Source of the DNA: Nonomuraea typhae
GTDB lineage: Bacteria > Actinomycetota > Actinomycetes > Streptosporangiales > Streptosporangiaceae
Length of the DNA: 64,000 nucleotides
Reading direction: 5' to 3'
Assembly (NCBI RefSeq): GCF_009760925.1
Contig: NZ_VRLV01000021.1
Span: forward strand, 1 to 64,000
Positions within the stretch are counted from its first letter, which is position 1, and the number at the start of each line of letters is the position of its first letter. Shown in pieces: positions 17,081 through 24,943 of this stretch. The position numbers and the translations under genes were made by a program. The notes beneath the pieces are model-generated. The model had not been told where the DNA came from. It searched no databases and worked only from the letters and a program-made list of their open reading frames with translations.

Positions 17081-17913
17081 AGATCCTGAACCCGCCGGCG
17101 CACCGGCACACCGTCATGTCGGCGGATGGCACACCGATCAGCTATCAGACGATGGGGGAAGGGCCCGGCCTCATCGTGCTCGGCGGTGCCCTGCGCACCT
17201 CGGACGACTATCTGACGCTGGGTTCCGCGCTGGCCCGCGACCACACGGTGCACCTGGTCGACAGGCGGGGGCGCGGCGCCAGCGGTCCCCTGGGCCCCCA
17301 CTATGACCTGAGCAGCGAAGTCGCAGACCTTCGTGCCGTCCAGGCGGAGACCGGTGCGCGGCTGGCGTTCGGCCACAGCTACGGCGGCCTCGTCGTCCTG
17401 GAGACCGCCCGGCGGTTCCCGTTGTTCGAGCGCGTCGCGGTCTACGAGCCGGGAGTGCCTGTCGCGCCCGTCCCCACCGGCTGGATGGCCCCCTACCGGG
17501 AACGGCTGGCAGCAGGCGACCCCTACGGCGCGTTCGTGCACTTCATCCGAGGCTCCGGCGGCGCGCCGGCCTTCCTGACCAAGATGCCCCACTGGTACCT
17601 GCGGCTGGCGATGATGGTCGGCTTCCGCGGACCCGCATGGCAGCGGATGCGGCCGCTGCTCGCGGCCAGCCTGGCCGAGCACGAGCAGGTGGCGGCCCAG
17701 CAGGGTCGGCTCGCCGAGTTCGCCGCCGTCACCGTACCGGTGCTGATCCTCTGCGGCGGACGCAGCCTGCCCGCGAGCAGGGCCGAGTTCGACGCCCTGC
17801 GTGCCACCCTTCCCGGCGCCACGCTCGAAACCCTGGCTGGGCTCAACCATTTCGGACCGGAGGAGAAGTCAGGCCCGGTCGTGGCCGGACGGGTACTGGC
17901 GTTCCTCTCCTGA
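17077..17913 (+). CDS. Alpha/beta hydrolase co-transcribed with the MarR gene
   Basis: 278 residues starting with GTG inside the MarR stop. It has the elbow GHSYGGL, a preceding HLVDRRGRGAS loop, and the C-terminal LILCGGRSLP and LAGLNHFGPE with the likely catalytic histidine. A typical acid residue after strand 6 is not obvious. The MarR-hydrolase pairing suggests that a substrate or product of the enzyme is the ligand of the repressor. Confidence 0.85.
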   Translation: MKILNPPAHRHTVMSADGTPISYQTMGEGPGLIVLGGALRTSDDYLTLGSALARDHTVHLVDRRGRGASGPLGPHYDLSSEVADLRAVQAETGARLAFGHSYGGLVVLETARRFPLFERVAVYEPGVPVAPVPTGWMAPYRERLAAGDPYGAFVHFIRGSGGAPAFLTKMPHWYLRLAMMVGFRGPAWQRMRPLLAASLAEHEQVAAQQGRLAEFAAVTVPVLILCGGRSLPASRAEFDALRATLPGATLETLAGLNHFGPEEKSGPVVAGRVLAFLS

Positions 17914-17994
17914 GGCTCCGGCCCTCAGGATCCTGATGGCCAGAACGGCCGGCGTGCCACGCCCGGCTCCTTTGCCGGGCTGTGGTTGCTGCCG

Positions 17995-18054
17995 ATGAGC
18001 GATCGGGCCAAGCACGTCGAGATCCTCGCCCTGCGTCGTCAGATCACGCTAGCC
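17995..18054 (+). pseudogene. Transposase/integrase-core N-terminal relic
   Basis: MSDRAKHVEILALRRQI matches the conserved beginning of actinomycete integrase-core transposases (usually DRxKDVEILALRHQI). After about 20 residues the similarity stops. The surrounding 17914-18538 contains no other gene that I can support, only short broken frames on both strands. Confidence 0.5.
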
Positions 18055-18538
18055 AATCCACGCCCAACTAGTCAGCCCTCGGCGACCCTTACACTCAAGC
18101 GCGACCACCACCCCAGCAAGCAGTTCCACGCAGCGACATTTCCTAAAGAGCCTCGTATTCAGCCTCCAGGCCGAGTAGGGGATGATGGCCATGCCTCAGG
18201 GAAGTCCGCTCCCACAATTTCTGGCTGAGCTCAACTGGCGAAGGGGCGGTGCTGCCGCGGCTGCGCAGCCCGCGGGGAGCAATCTGCGGAGCCCGCCGCG
18301 TCAGGCTTAGTAGTGCTCTTCCCGCCAAGTCGGGTTTCCTGCCCACGCGGAGCTGATGAGGGAAATGACTATGCCTGCTGCTCCCAGCCGCGATTCGCGT
18401 GCAGCCAAGGGCTGAGGGAACGAAGATGTTGATGGCCACGCCGATCGGGATCGAGAGCGCCACGCATAATCCCGGCTATGGCCGGTGATCATCTGTGTTA
18501 GCGTCGGAGATCCAATCCCTTCCAAAGGATCTCCAGTC

Positions 18539-18802
18539 ATGAGTGCTTCTCAGGTACACAGTTACCTCATCTTCCTGGACAGCCCCGAAGCCTTTCCGCT
18601 GGACTTTCACGCAACCGTTTCCGGTCGGACGCCGGAAGAGATCCGGCAGTTGGCGCTCGACAAGGCCCGCGACTTCTACGGCCCGACCCTGGAAGACACC
18701 GGGGTCCATGTGCTGAGCACCCATGTGATGGCTGTGCCTGATTCGGAGACGCACAGGGGGGCCTACCAGGCGACGATCGTCTTCCGGCAGGTGACCGACT
18801 GA
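18539..18802 (+). CDS. Small conserved-looking protein of unknown function
   Basis: 87 residues from an ATG preceded by AAAGGA. The protein is acidic, without signal peptide or membrane helix: SYLIFLDSPEAFPLDFHATV at the start, then a helix with GRTPEEIRQLALDKARDFYG and a final strand. It looks like a compact alpha/beta protein. I do not recognise it. Its neighbours are remnants, so it may have come with a mobile element. Confidence 0.5.
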   Translation: MSASQVHSYLIFLDSPEAFPLDFHATVSGRTPEEIRQLALDKARDFYGPTLEDTGVHVLSTHVMAVPDSETHRGAYQATIVFRQVTD

Positions 18803-18963
18803 TATCAGAGACGCCGGCCGAACGCAGAGGGGCCGGTGAACGCCGAGTTGCTGCTGGAAGCGCGACGATCTCACGGCGAGGTGTTCAAACGGCGGCTTGA
18901 GGTCAAGGCAGCCAAGACAGGCCGTGAAATCGCGCTGCGGTCGATGGCCCGGTGGGCGGATCG

Positions 18964-19831
18964 CTAGGGGCAGAAGGCTGAGTCGATCAGTTTCTGGAAG
19001 GCGGCCATGTCGGGTGGGGTCGTCTCGTTGGCTGACAGGGCCAGCTGGGTCTTGCCGTCGGTGGTGGTGAACATGGCTGTGAGGTAGCCGGGGATTCCTC
19101 CGGTGTGGCCGATGATCTTCCGGTGGCAGGTCGTGGTGATCACCCGGACGCCGAGGCCGTAGGCGCCGTGCTGGTCACTGATGGGGACGGTCTTGGTCAT
19201 CTCGGCGAGCTGGGCGGGCTTGAGCAGCCTGCCGGACTGCACCGCGGTGATGAAGGTGGTCAGGTCGGCGGTGGTGGTGATCATTGCGCCGGCGGCGCCG
19301 GCGATGCTCGGGTTGAGCCGGGTGATGTCGAGATAGCCCTTGGTCGTTTTGATGTATCCGTGTGCGTGCGGACCGGGCAGCCGGGTGGAGTAGCGGGGGG
19401 CCGAGGTGTGCCTGAGCCCGAGTGGCTTGATGATGCGCTTGGTCACCTCGCTCTGCCAGGTGTTGCCGGTCACGGCCTTGACCAGCATGCCCAGCACCAG
19501 GTAGCCGGTGTTGGAGTAGGCGAAGCGGGTGCCGGGCTCGAAGTCCAGCGGTCGCTTGAGAGCGGCGGCGACGAGTTGCTCGTCGGTGAATGCGGTCCAG
19601 CGGTACTTCAGGTACGGCTCGCCCGCGGTGGGAATCGGCCGGGAGTCGGTGTAGTTGGGCAGTCCGGAGGTGTGCTGGAGGATCATCCGCACCGTGATGT
19701 CGTCCTGGCGGGGCAGCAGGCCGGGCAGGTAGGTGCCGATGGGCTCGTCCAGCTTGATGCGTTTCTCGCCGGCCAGGTGCAGGATGGTGACGGCGGTGAA
19801 GGTCTTGGTGGCGCTGCCCATGCGGAAGGAA
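18964..19831 (-). pseudogene. Serine hydrolase (beta-lactamase/D-Ala-D-Ala carboxypeptidase fold), N-terminus lost
   Basis: From FRMGSATKTF (SxxK nucleophile) to the end the family pattern is intact: ILQHTSGLPNY, the FAYSNTGY motif (YxN), and GHTGGIPGY (HxG). Upstream of SxxK the frame changes into arginine/glycine-rich sequence without the roughly 50-100 residues of signal peptide and first strands. The catalytic core is complete, so either the 5' end was lost or a frameshift near 19830 splits it. Confidence 0.65.
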
Positions 19832-20125
19832 CCACGACCAGCTGCAGCACGACCACCGATGCGCACCTGACCTCGCAGGCAGCCGGATCCTCCAGATCCG
19901 GGAGCCCGGCCGCGACCGCGTTGATGTGGGGGACGGTACGGCAGTCCACCTGCCAGGCGCGCAGATCCGTCGATCGCGGTGGGGTGCGCGCCGAGCTCCT
20001 CGCCAATGGCCTGGAACGTCAAGGCCAGGGCGCCGCCCCGTTCGGACACCGGAAGGCCGCCGGGCTCCTTCGAGATCGCCCTGCGCCGGCTGTCCCGCTG
20101 ATCCATACGGTGGCCGTCGTCGTGG

Positions 20126-20845
20126 CTAGCCGGTCATCAGCTGGGTCAGGCGGTCCCAGGCCGGCGACGAGGCTCCGGGCTGGGATTGGGCGGCGAGGCG
20201 GGCGATGGCCGGGTTCTGGGTGGGGCGGGTCTCGGTCGGGCTGGGGTGGTCGGTGAACCACTTGCGGGTGCGCTCCGCGAGGCCGGGCAGCCGGGGGTCG
20301 TCCGGTGACCAGTCGTAGGCGGCGTCGTATTCGAGGTAGAGGGCCCGGAACTCGGGATCGGAGATGAGCCTGAGTTTCTCGGCGATCCACAGGGAGGCGT
20401 CCTCGGGTGAGGCCGTTCGCATGAGGATCCAGCCGCCGCGTTCCACCTGGATGCCTCGCTCGCTGACGCCGAGTTCCCGCAGGTCGTCGAGGTAGTCGGC
20501 GACCTCGGGGGCGACGAAGAGGCGGTCGCCGCCGCGCAGCTGGGCGAGTTGGTCGCGGGATTGCCGCAGCTGCGCGATGCGGTCGTCGAGGTCGTGATCG
20601 ATCTCGGTGATGGCGGCCGCGAGCGTGTCCGGGTCGGCGTCCAGGAGCTCTTTGACGCGGGCCAGCGGTACGCCCGCACTGGCCAGAGTCCTGATCTTGA
20701 CCAGGGTGATGGCGTCTTGGGCGTTGTAGCGCCGGTAACCGGAGGAGTCGCGGTCTGGCTCGGCGAGCAGACCGCGCGCGTGATAGTGGCGGATGGCCTT
20801 GATGGTCACTCCGGCGTAGTCCGCGAGCTGGCCAATCGTGAGCAT
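20126..20845 (-). CDS. MerR-family transcriptional regulator
   Basis: 239 residues. The N-terminal MerR winged HTH reads TIGQLADYAGVTIKAIRHYH then GYRRYNAQDAI; a coiled-coil dimerisation helix follows (VPLARVKELLDADPDTLAA). The C-terminal roughly 130 residues resemble the helical tails of actinomycete MerR regulators without a metal-binding cysteine cluster. The ATG at 20845 has GGAAGG nine bases upstream. It is the second gene of an operon with the serine hydrolase (29-bp gap), probably autoregulated from the palindrome at 22315-22335. Confidence 0.9.
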   Translation of the reverse strand: MLTIGQLADYAGVTIKAIRHYHARGLLAEPDRDSSGYRRYNAQDAITLVKIRTLASAGVPLARVKELLDADPDTLAAAITEIDHDLDDRIAQLRQSRDQLAQLRGGDRLFVAPEVADYLDDLRELGVSERGIQVERGGWILMRTASPEDASLWIAEKLRLISDPEFRALYLEYDAAYDWSPDDPRLPGLAERTRKWFTDHPSPTETRPTQNPAIARLAAQSQPGASSPAWDRLTQLMTG

Positions 20846-20874
20846 GCTGGGCATCCTTCCACCCGTGGGAGTGA

Positions 20875-22299
20875 TCAGGCCCTTCGGGTCAGGCGGCCGC
20901 CGCCGTTGCGGAAGCGCGCCTGACCGTCGCGGACGTCGTGGAAGGAGACGAGCAGCAGCCGCAGGTATCCGTTGAACGCCTCCAGCGGGTAGCCGGCGGG
21001 TGCGAACAGGCCCGGCCGGATCGGCACATAGCGCTGCGGTGGCGCGGAAGTGGTGCCGCCGGCGAACTCGGTGAAGATCCGCTCCTGCGACGCGTCCGCC
21101 GGTTCGTACGTCGTCGTCTCCTCCAGTTGGCCGTCGACGACGGTGATGTCGATGCGGAGCTGGTTGGAGCGGTAGGTGCCCGCGTACGGGGTGAGGTCGA
21201 CGTCCTGCTCGATGTCGTCGATCAGGTCGGGGATCCGGACGCCGAGGTGCTCGCTCAGCAGCCACTGCAGGAGCTGGTCCTGCAGCATGATCGCTCCGGG
21301 GTTGTTGCCGAAGGCGGTGAAGACCAGATCGTGTTCGGGCACGACGCACAGCAGGGAGACGCCGCCGGGCGAGGCGCCCGACATGGCCAGGACGGTCGTG
21401 CCGCCGAACGGGTACAGCACCCAGCCCAGGCCGATCGGCGGGGTGTTGGGACTGCCCATGTCATAGGAGACCTGTTGCATCAGGGCGGTCGATTCGGCCG
21501 ACAGGACGCGCGCTCCGGAGGGGGAGACGCCGCCCGCGAGGTGGGTGCGTCCGAAGGCGAGCAGGTCGGCGATGGTGCCGATCGGCGTGCCGCCGGCCGG
21601 TCCCCAGGTGTCGGGCAGCGTGAACATGTTCGTGGGCTTGGCCGTCATGGTCTCGGGGTCCAGGAAGTGACCGATCGCCGTGCCGCGCAGGATGGCCTGC
21701 TCCGCGGAGGTGCTGGAATCCTTCATGCCGACGGGGCCGTAGATCTCGCGCGCCAGCAGGTCGGGGAAGGACAGGCCGGTCACCACTTCCAGCAGCCGCC
21801 CCGCGACGATCATGCCGCCGTTGGAGTAGCTGAGCTGCTCGCCGGGTTCGAACAGGCTGCCGCCGCTGCTGGCCAGACCCCGGACGTAGGCGGTCAGGGC
21901 GTCGCGGCCCTTGTCGTCGGGAAAGTACAGGTCCGCGTCGATGCCGTTGGTGTGGCCGATCAGCTGCCGGACCAGGATCCTGTCCGCAGCACCCGGTACG
22001 GCCAGCGCGAAGTCGGGCAGATACCTCACGACCGGCGCGTCGAGATCCAGCAGGCCGCGCTCGACCTGCTGAAGGACCAGCGTGGTGGTCAGGACCTTGG
22101 TGACCGAGCCGAAGAGGAATCCGGTGTCCTGCAGCATCGGGGCGCCGGTGGTGGCGTTCGCCGTGCCGTACGCGACGATGATCTGCTCGCCGCCCTGGTA
22201 GACGCCGGTGACGAAGCCGGGGACGCCGTTGGACGCGCAGTAGGCGGCGATCTGCTCGCGGATCGGGGCTTCGATGGTGTGCAGTGCGTTGTCGTTCAT
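20875..22299 (-). CDS. Serine hydrolase, class C beta-lactamase fold
   Basis: 474 residues. The catalytic SxxK is Ser65-Val-Thr-Lys68 (FLFGSVTKVL), the YxN motif is Tyr158-Ser-Asn160, and the later strand GTTVLAMSGASPGGV takes the KTG/HxG position. No signal peptide is evident. The last roughly 100 residues (LTPYAGTYRSNQL...) form a lipocalin-like beta-barrel, as in LACTB/EstB-like enzymes. MNDN at 22299 follows GAGG. First gene of the hydrolase-MerR operon. Confidence 0.88.
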   Translation of the reverse strand: MNDNALHTIEAPIREQIAAYCASNGVPGFVTGVYQGGEQIIVAYGTANATTGAPMLQDTGFLFGSVTKVLTTTLVLQQVERGLLDLDAPVVRYLPDFALAVPGAADRILVRQLIGHTNGIDADLYFPDDKGRDALTAYVRGLASSGGSLFEPGEQLSYSNGGMIVAGRLLEVVTGLSFPDLLAREIYGPVGMKDSSTSAEQAILRGTAIGHFLDPETMTAKPTNMFTLPDTWGPAGGTPIGTIADLLAFGRTHLAGGVSPSGARVLSAESTALMQQVSYDMGSPNTPPIGLGWVLYPFGGTTVLAMSGASPGGVSLLCVVPEHDLVFTAFGNNPGAIMLQDQLLQWLLSEHLGVRIPDLIDDIEQDVDLTPYAGTYRSNQLRIDITVVDGQLEETTTYEPADASQERIFTEFAGGTTSAPPQRYVPIRPGLFAPAGYPLEAFNGYLRLLLVSFHDVRDGQARFRNGGGRLTRRA

Positions 22300-22314
22300 G
22301 CAGAGCATCCTCGA

Positions 22315-22335
22315 ACCTTGCCCCTGGGGCAAGGT
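22315..22335 (-). promoter_or_regulatory. Perfect 21-bp MerR-type operator palindrome
   Basis: Half-site ACCTTGCCCC, one central base, then its exact complement. It lies 16 bp before the serine hydrolase ATG. On the minus strand a -35-like TTGACC abuts and overlaps it (22333-22338), the arrangement of promoters distorted by MerR regulators. A matching -10 was not convincing. Confidence 0.75.
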
Positions 22336-22485
22336 CAAGGCGGAAGACGGAAATCGGTGACCGTGCGGGCACTCCGGGCCGGGCAGGCCATAGCGTGATG
22401 CTCTTCTAGCCCTAGAGCAACGCTCCAACGCCTAAGCCGGTTGTCGGGTCGGGCGGCATGCTTCGAAGGGGCGGCTTAGGCGAGA

Positions 22486-23487
22486 ATGCCGGGTGTGATT
22501 GTGGACAAGGCGATCTACTGTGACGGCGTCCGAGAGACCATCAGCGGCGACATCAGCGATGCCTTCAACGCCGCTCGCACGCGAGGTGACTGCTTTCTGT
22601 GGATCGGGTTGCACGAGCCGACGCAGGAAGAGTTCGACCTGATCACCAGCGAGGTGAAGCTGCACCCGCTCGCGGTGGACGACGCCATCCACGCTCACCA
22701 ACGGCCCAAGCTCGAACACTACGACGACACCCTGTTCATCGTGCTGAAGCCCCTGGTGTACGTCGAGGAGAGCTCCGACATCGAAGTGGGTGAGATCAAC
22801 CTGTTTCTCGGGGCCGACTTCGTCATCAGCGTCCGCCACGGGCAGGCTGGCCCGTTGACCGGGGTCCGCCGCCGACTCGAATCCGACCCCGATCTCCTGG
22901 CCGCGGGCCCGGCCGGGGTGCTGTACGCGATCTGCGACAGCGTCGTCGACACCTACTCCCACATCTCTCGCGAGATCGAAAGCGACCTCATCGCGCTGGA
23001 GCGGCGGGTCTTCAGCGGCGAGCACGAAGACGTCACGGAGGACATCTACTCCCTCAAACGGGAGGTGCTGGAGTTCCGCACCGCTCAGGATCCGTTGGTC
23101 CCGGTCCTGGAGGAGATCGTCAAAGGCAGGGTGCGTCTGTGCGCGGGCCAGCGGGAGCAGTTCCGTGACGTCCTGGACCATCTGCTGCGCGTGGACGCCC
23201 AGGTCGACGAGCACAACGAACTGCTCACCAGCGCGCTGAGCGCCCACCTGGCCCTGGTGGGCCGCCAGCAGAGCGCAGTGGCCACGCAGCAGAACGCCGA
23301 CATGCGCAAGATCTCCTCCTGGGCGGCCCTCATCGCCGTTCCCACCATGATCGCCGGAATATACGGCATGAACTTCGACCACATGCCCGAACTGCACTGG
23401 CTGCTCGGCTACCCCCTGAGCCTGACCGTCATGGTCATCGCCGTGATCATTGTCCACAGGCTGCTGCGTAAGAGTGGATGGCTGTGA
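22486..23487 (+). CDS. corA: CorA-family divalent metal ion transporter
   Basis: 333 residues. A large cytoplasmic alpha/beta funnel (LWIGLHEPTQEEFDLI; HPLAVDDAIHAHQRPKLE) precedes a long helix and two C-terminal membrane helices. The selectivity motif Tyr-Gly-Met-Asn is at residues 293-296 (GIYGMNFDHMPE). This is the standard homopentameric channel for Mg2+/Co2+/Ni2+. The last bases overlap the start of a 35-codon membrane peptide gene. No M-box-like riboswitch was seen upstream. Confidence 0.93.
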   Translation: MPGVIVDKAIYCDGVRETISGDISDAFNAARTRGDCFLWIGLHEPTQEEFDLITSEVKLHPLAVDDAIHAHQRPKLEHYDDTLFIVLKPLVYVEESSDIEVGEINLFLGADFVISVRHGQAGPLTGVRRRLESDPDLLAAGPAGVLYAICDSVVDTYSHISREIESDLIALERRVFSGEHEDVTEDIYSLKREVLEFRTAQDPLVPVLEEIVKGRVRLCAGQREQFRDVLDHLLRVDAQVDEHNELLTSALSAHLALVGRQQSAVATQQNADMRKISSWAALIAVPTMIAGIYGMNFDHMPELHWLLGYPLSLTVMVIAVIIVHRLLRKSGWL

Positions 23488-23591
23488 AGCGACCCAGATT
23501 CTCCGTCTCCAGGCTCGTTCTCTCCGCCATTGTCGCCTGGATCATCTTGGTCACCGTCCTCATCCTGCTCGACTCCCGCACGTCTGGTTGA
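23484..23591 (+). CDS. 35-aa single-helix membrane peptide coupled to corA
   Basis: The GTG overlaps the corA stop (GTGA). The product starts VKRPRFSVSRL, then has one clear hydrophobic helix of about 17 residues (LSAIVAWIILVTVLILL) and ends DSRTSG. The positive-inside rule predicts a cytoplasmic N-terminus. The overlap and clean helix favour a real small gene, possibly a CorA-associated subunit. No family is known to me. Confidence 0.5.
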   Translation: MKRPRFSVSRLVLSAIVAWIILVTVLILLDSRTSG

Positions 23592-23690
23592 GGGTCGGCG
23601 TAATTCCGCCGGACTTCTGGTGCGCAGCGTGACCCAGATGGGCCCTCAGCGCTCAGCGTCCGTGGTGTTCATGGTTTCCGGGGACGGGGA

Positions 23691-24104
23691 TCAGGCGGCG
23701 TCGAGGGCGGTGGTGATCTTGCGGATCATGTCGGCCAGGGTGGGGCTGGGGGTGCCCTGGTGGGTGCGGGCGGCGGCCTGGATGGCGACGTCGACGGTCG
23801 TCCGGAAGTTGTCCGCTTCGGCGGGGTTCTGCCGCTTGAGCAGGGTCATGGCTTCCGTCAAAGCGGGCAGCACCTGGTCGGCGAGTTCGGCGACGGTCTT
23901 GCCGTACTTCACGCCCTTGGGGGCCTTGCTGAGGACGTGGCCGATGGGGCCGGTGGCGGAGGTCAGGGCGATGGAGCCGTGGGTGGCGACCTTGTGGGCC
24001 GATTCCGCCATGCCGGCGGCCGACATGAGGGACACGGCGCCCCAGGCGGCCAGGCGCAGGGTGGTCTTGTCCTGGTCGGTGAGGGTGAGGGCGGTGGTGG
24101 TCAT
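23691..24104 (-). CDS. Conserved actinomycete protein of unknown function
   Basis: 137 residues from an ATG with AAGGAG upstream. The pattern DQDKTTLRLAAWGAVSLMSA, then SIALTSATGPIGHVLSKAP, a helix LADQVLPALTEAMTLL and NPAEADNFRTTVDVAIQAAA is one I associate with a family of hypothetical actinobacterial proteins. It is all-helical with a glycine/serine-rich amphipathic centre and no signal peptide. Function unknown; single gene between convergent and divergent neighbours. Confidence 0.7.
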   Translation of the reverse strand: MTTTALTLTDQDKTTLRLAAWGAVSLMSAAGMAESAHKVATHGSIALTSATGPIGHVLSKAPKGVKYGKTVAELADQVLPALTEAMTLLKRQNPAEADNFRTTVDVAIQAAARTHQGTPSPTLADMIRKITTALDAA

Positions 24105-24384
24105 GCTGTGCTCCTTGGCGTTTCGTTCTTGCTGATGCATGAACCATCGCGGAGCTTGCTGATAGCCGGCCGTCACCGCCCTGACACGGCCGCTGATACG
24201 ACGCCGCGAGAGCGGAGCCGGTGCAGCCGGGACCGAGTGACGCCGGCCTGCTGGACGATGCCGTTCGGAAGGCGGGGCTCGAGGACGAAATCCGCATGTC
24301 AATCTGCGTGCACGCGTCATCGCGTTCAACCAGGTGCCTGGCCCATGATCGGCGAATCCAGGTAACTCCCATGGTCGGCTCTGG

Positions 24385-24672
24385 TCACGTCAGTGAGCGC
24401 ACCCCCGCGATGTCGTATTCGGCGACTGAGGCGGCCAGCATCTCGGCGCTCTGCTCGTCATCGGGGCCGTCGCCGCGGAACGCCTCCACGGCGGCTCGCG
24501 ATTCCCACCGTTCGAAGATGTTGATGCGCCCGGCGTCCACCAGGTCCGCGGTGATGGTGAAGTCGAGGCATCCCGGCGTGCGGCGGGCCTGTTCGATGAC
24601 GTTCACGCAGCCCACAAGATAGGACTCACGCTGTTGAGGGTCGACAACGATGTGCCCTGCGACGATCACCAT
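24385..24672 (-). CDS. ABM-domain (antibiotic biosynthesis monooxygenase-like) protein
   Basis: 95 residues. The fold is shown by MVIVAGHIVVDPQQRESYL, TPGCLDFTITAD and FERWESRAAVEAF, the order of strands and helices of dimeric ABM ferredoxin-like proteins. AAGGAG precedes the ATG. Such small stand-alone ABM proteins act as cofactor-less oxygenases, heme-degrading enzymes or quinone oxidases. Which applies here cannot be read. It is divergent from the AfsR-like gene. Confidence 0.85.
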   Translation of the reverse strand: MVIVAGHIVVDPQQRESYLVGCVNVIEQARRTPGCLDFTITADLVDAGRINIFERWESRAAVEAFRGDGPDDEQSAEMLAASVAEYDIAGVRSLT

Positions 24673-24943
24673 CTGCACTCCTTGTTTTGTCTGGACCGGC
24701 CGTCGCCGGCTATGACCTTCGAGCGAAGCGAAACTCATCGGTCCGCGCCGGGTTTGCCATCGCCGCACACCCTGCACGCCGATCTGCGGTAACGCTATAA
24801 ATATGTCCGATCACGTTATGGCGTTGACCGTGTCGACGCGCGCAACCCCTCTCCGCAAACCTAAAGTGGAATCCTCCGGCCGGACGTTTCACGAACCGCC
24901 GCGTCGGCGATATTGGGGGCCTCGGGTTTTTGGGGGGATCCGC

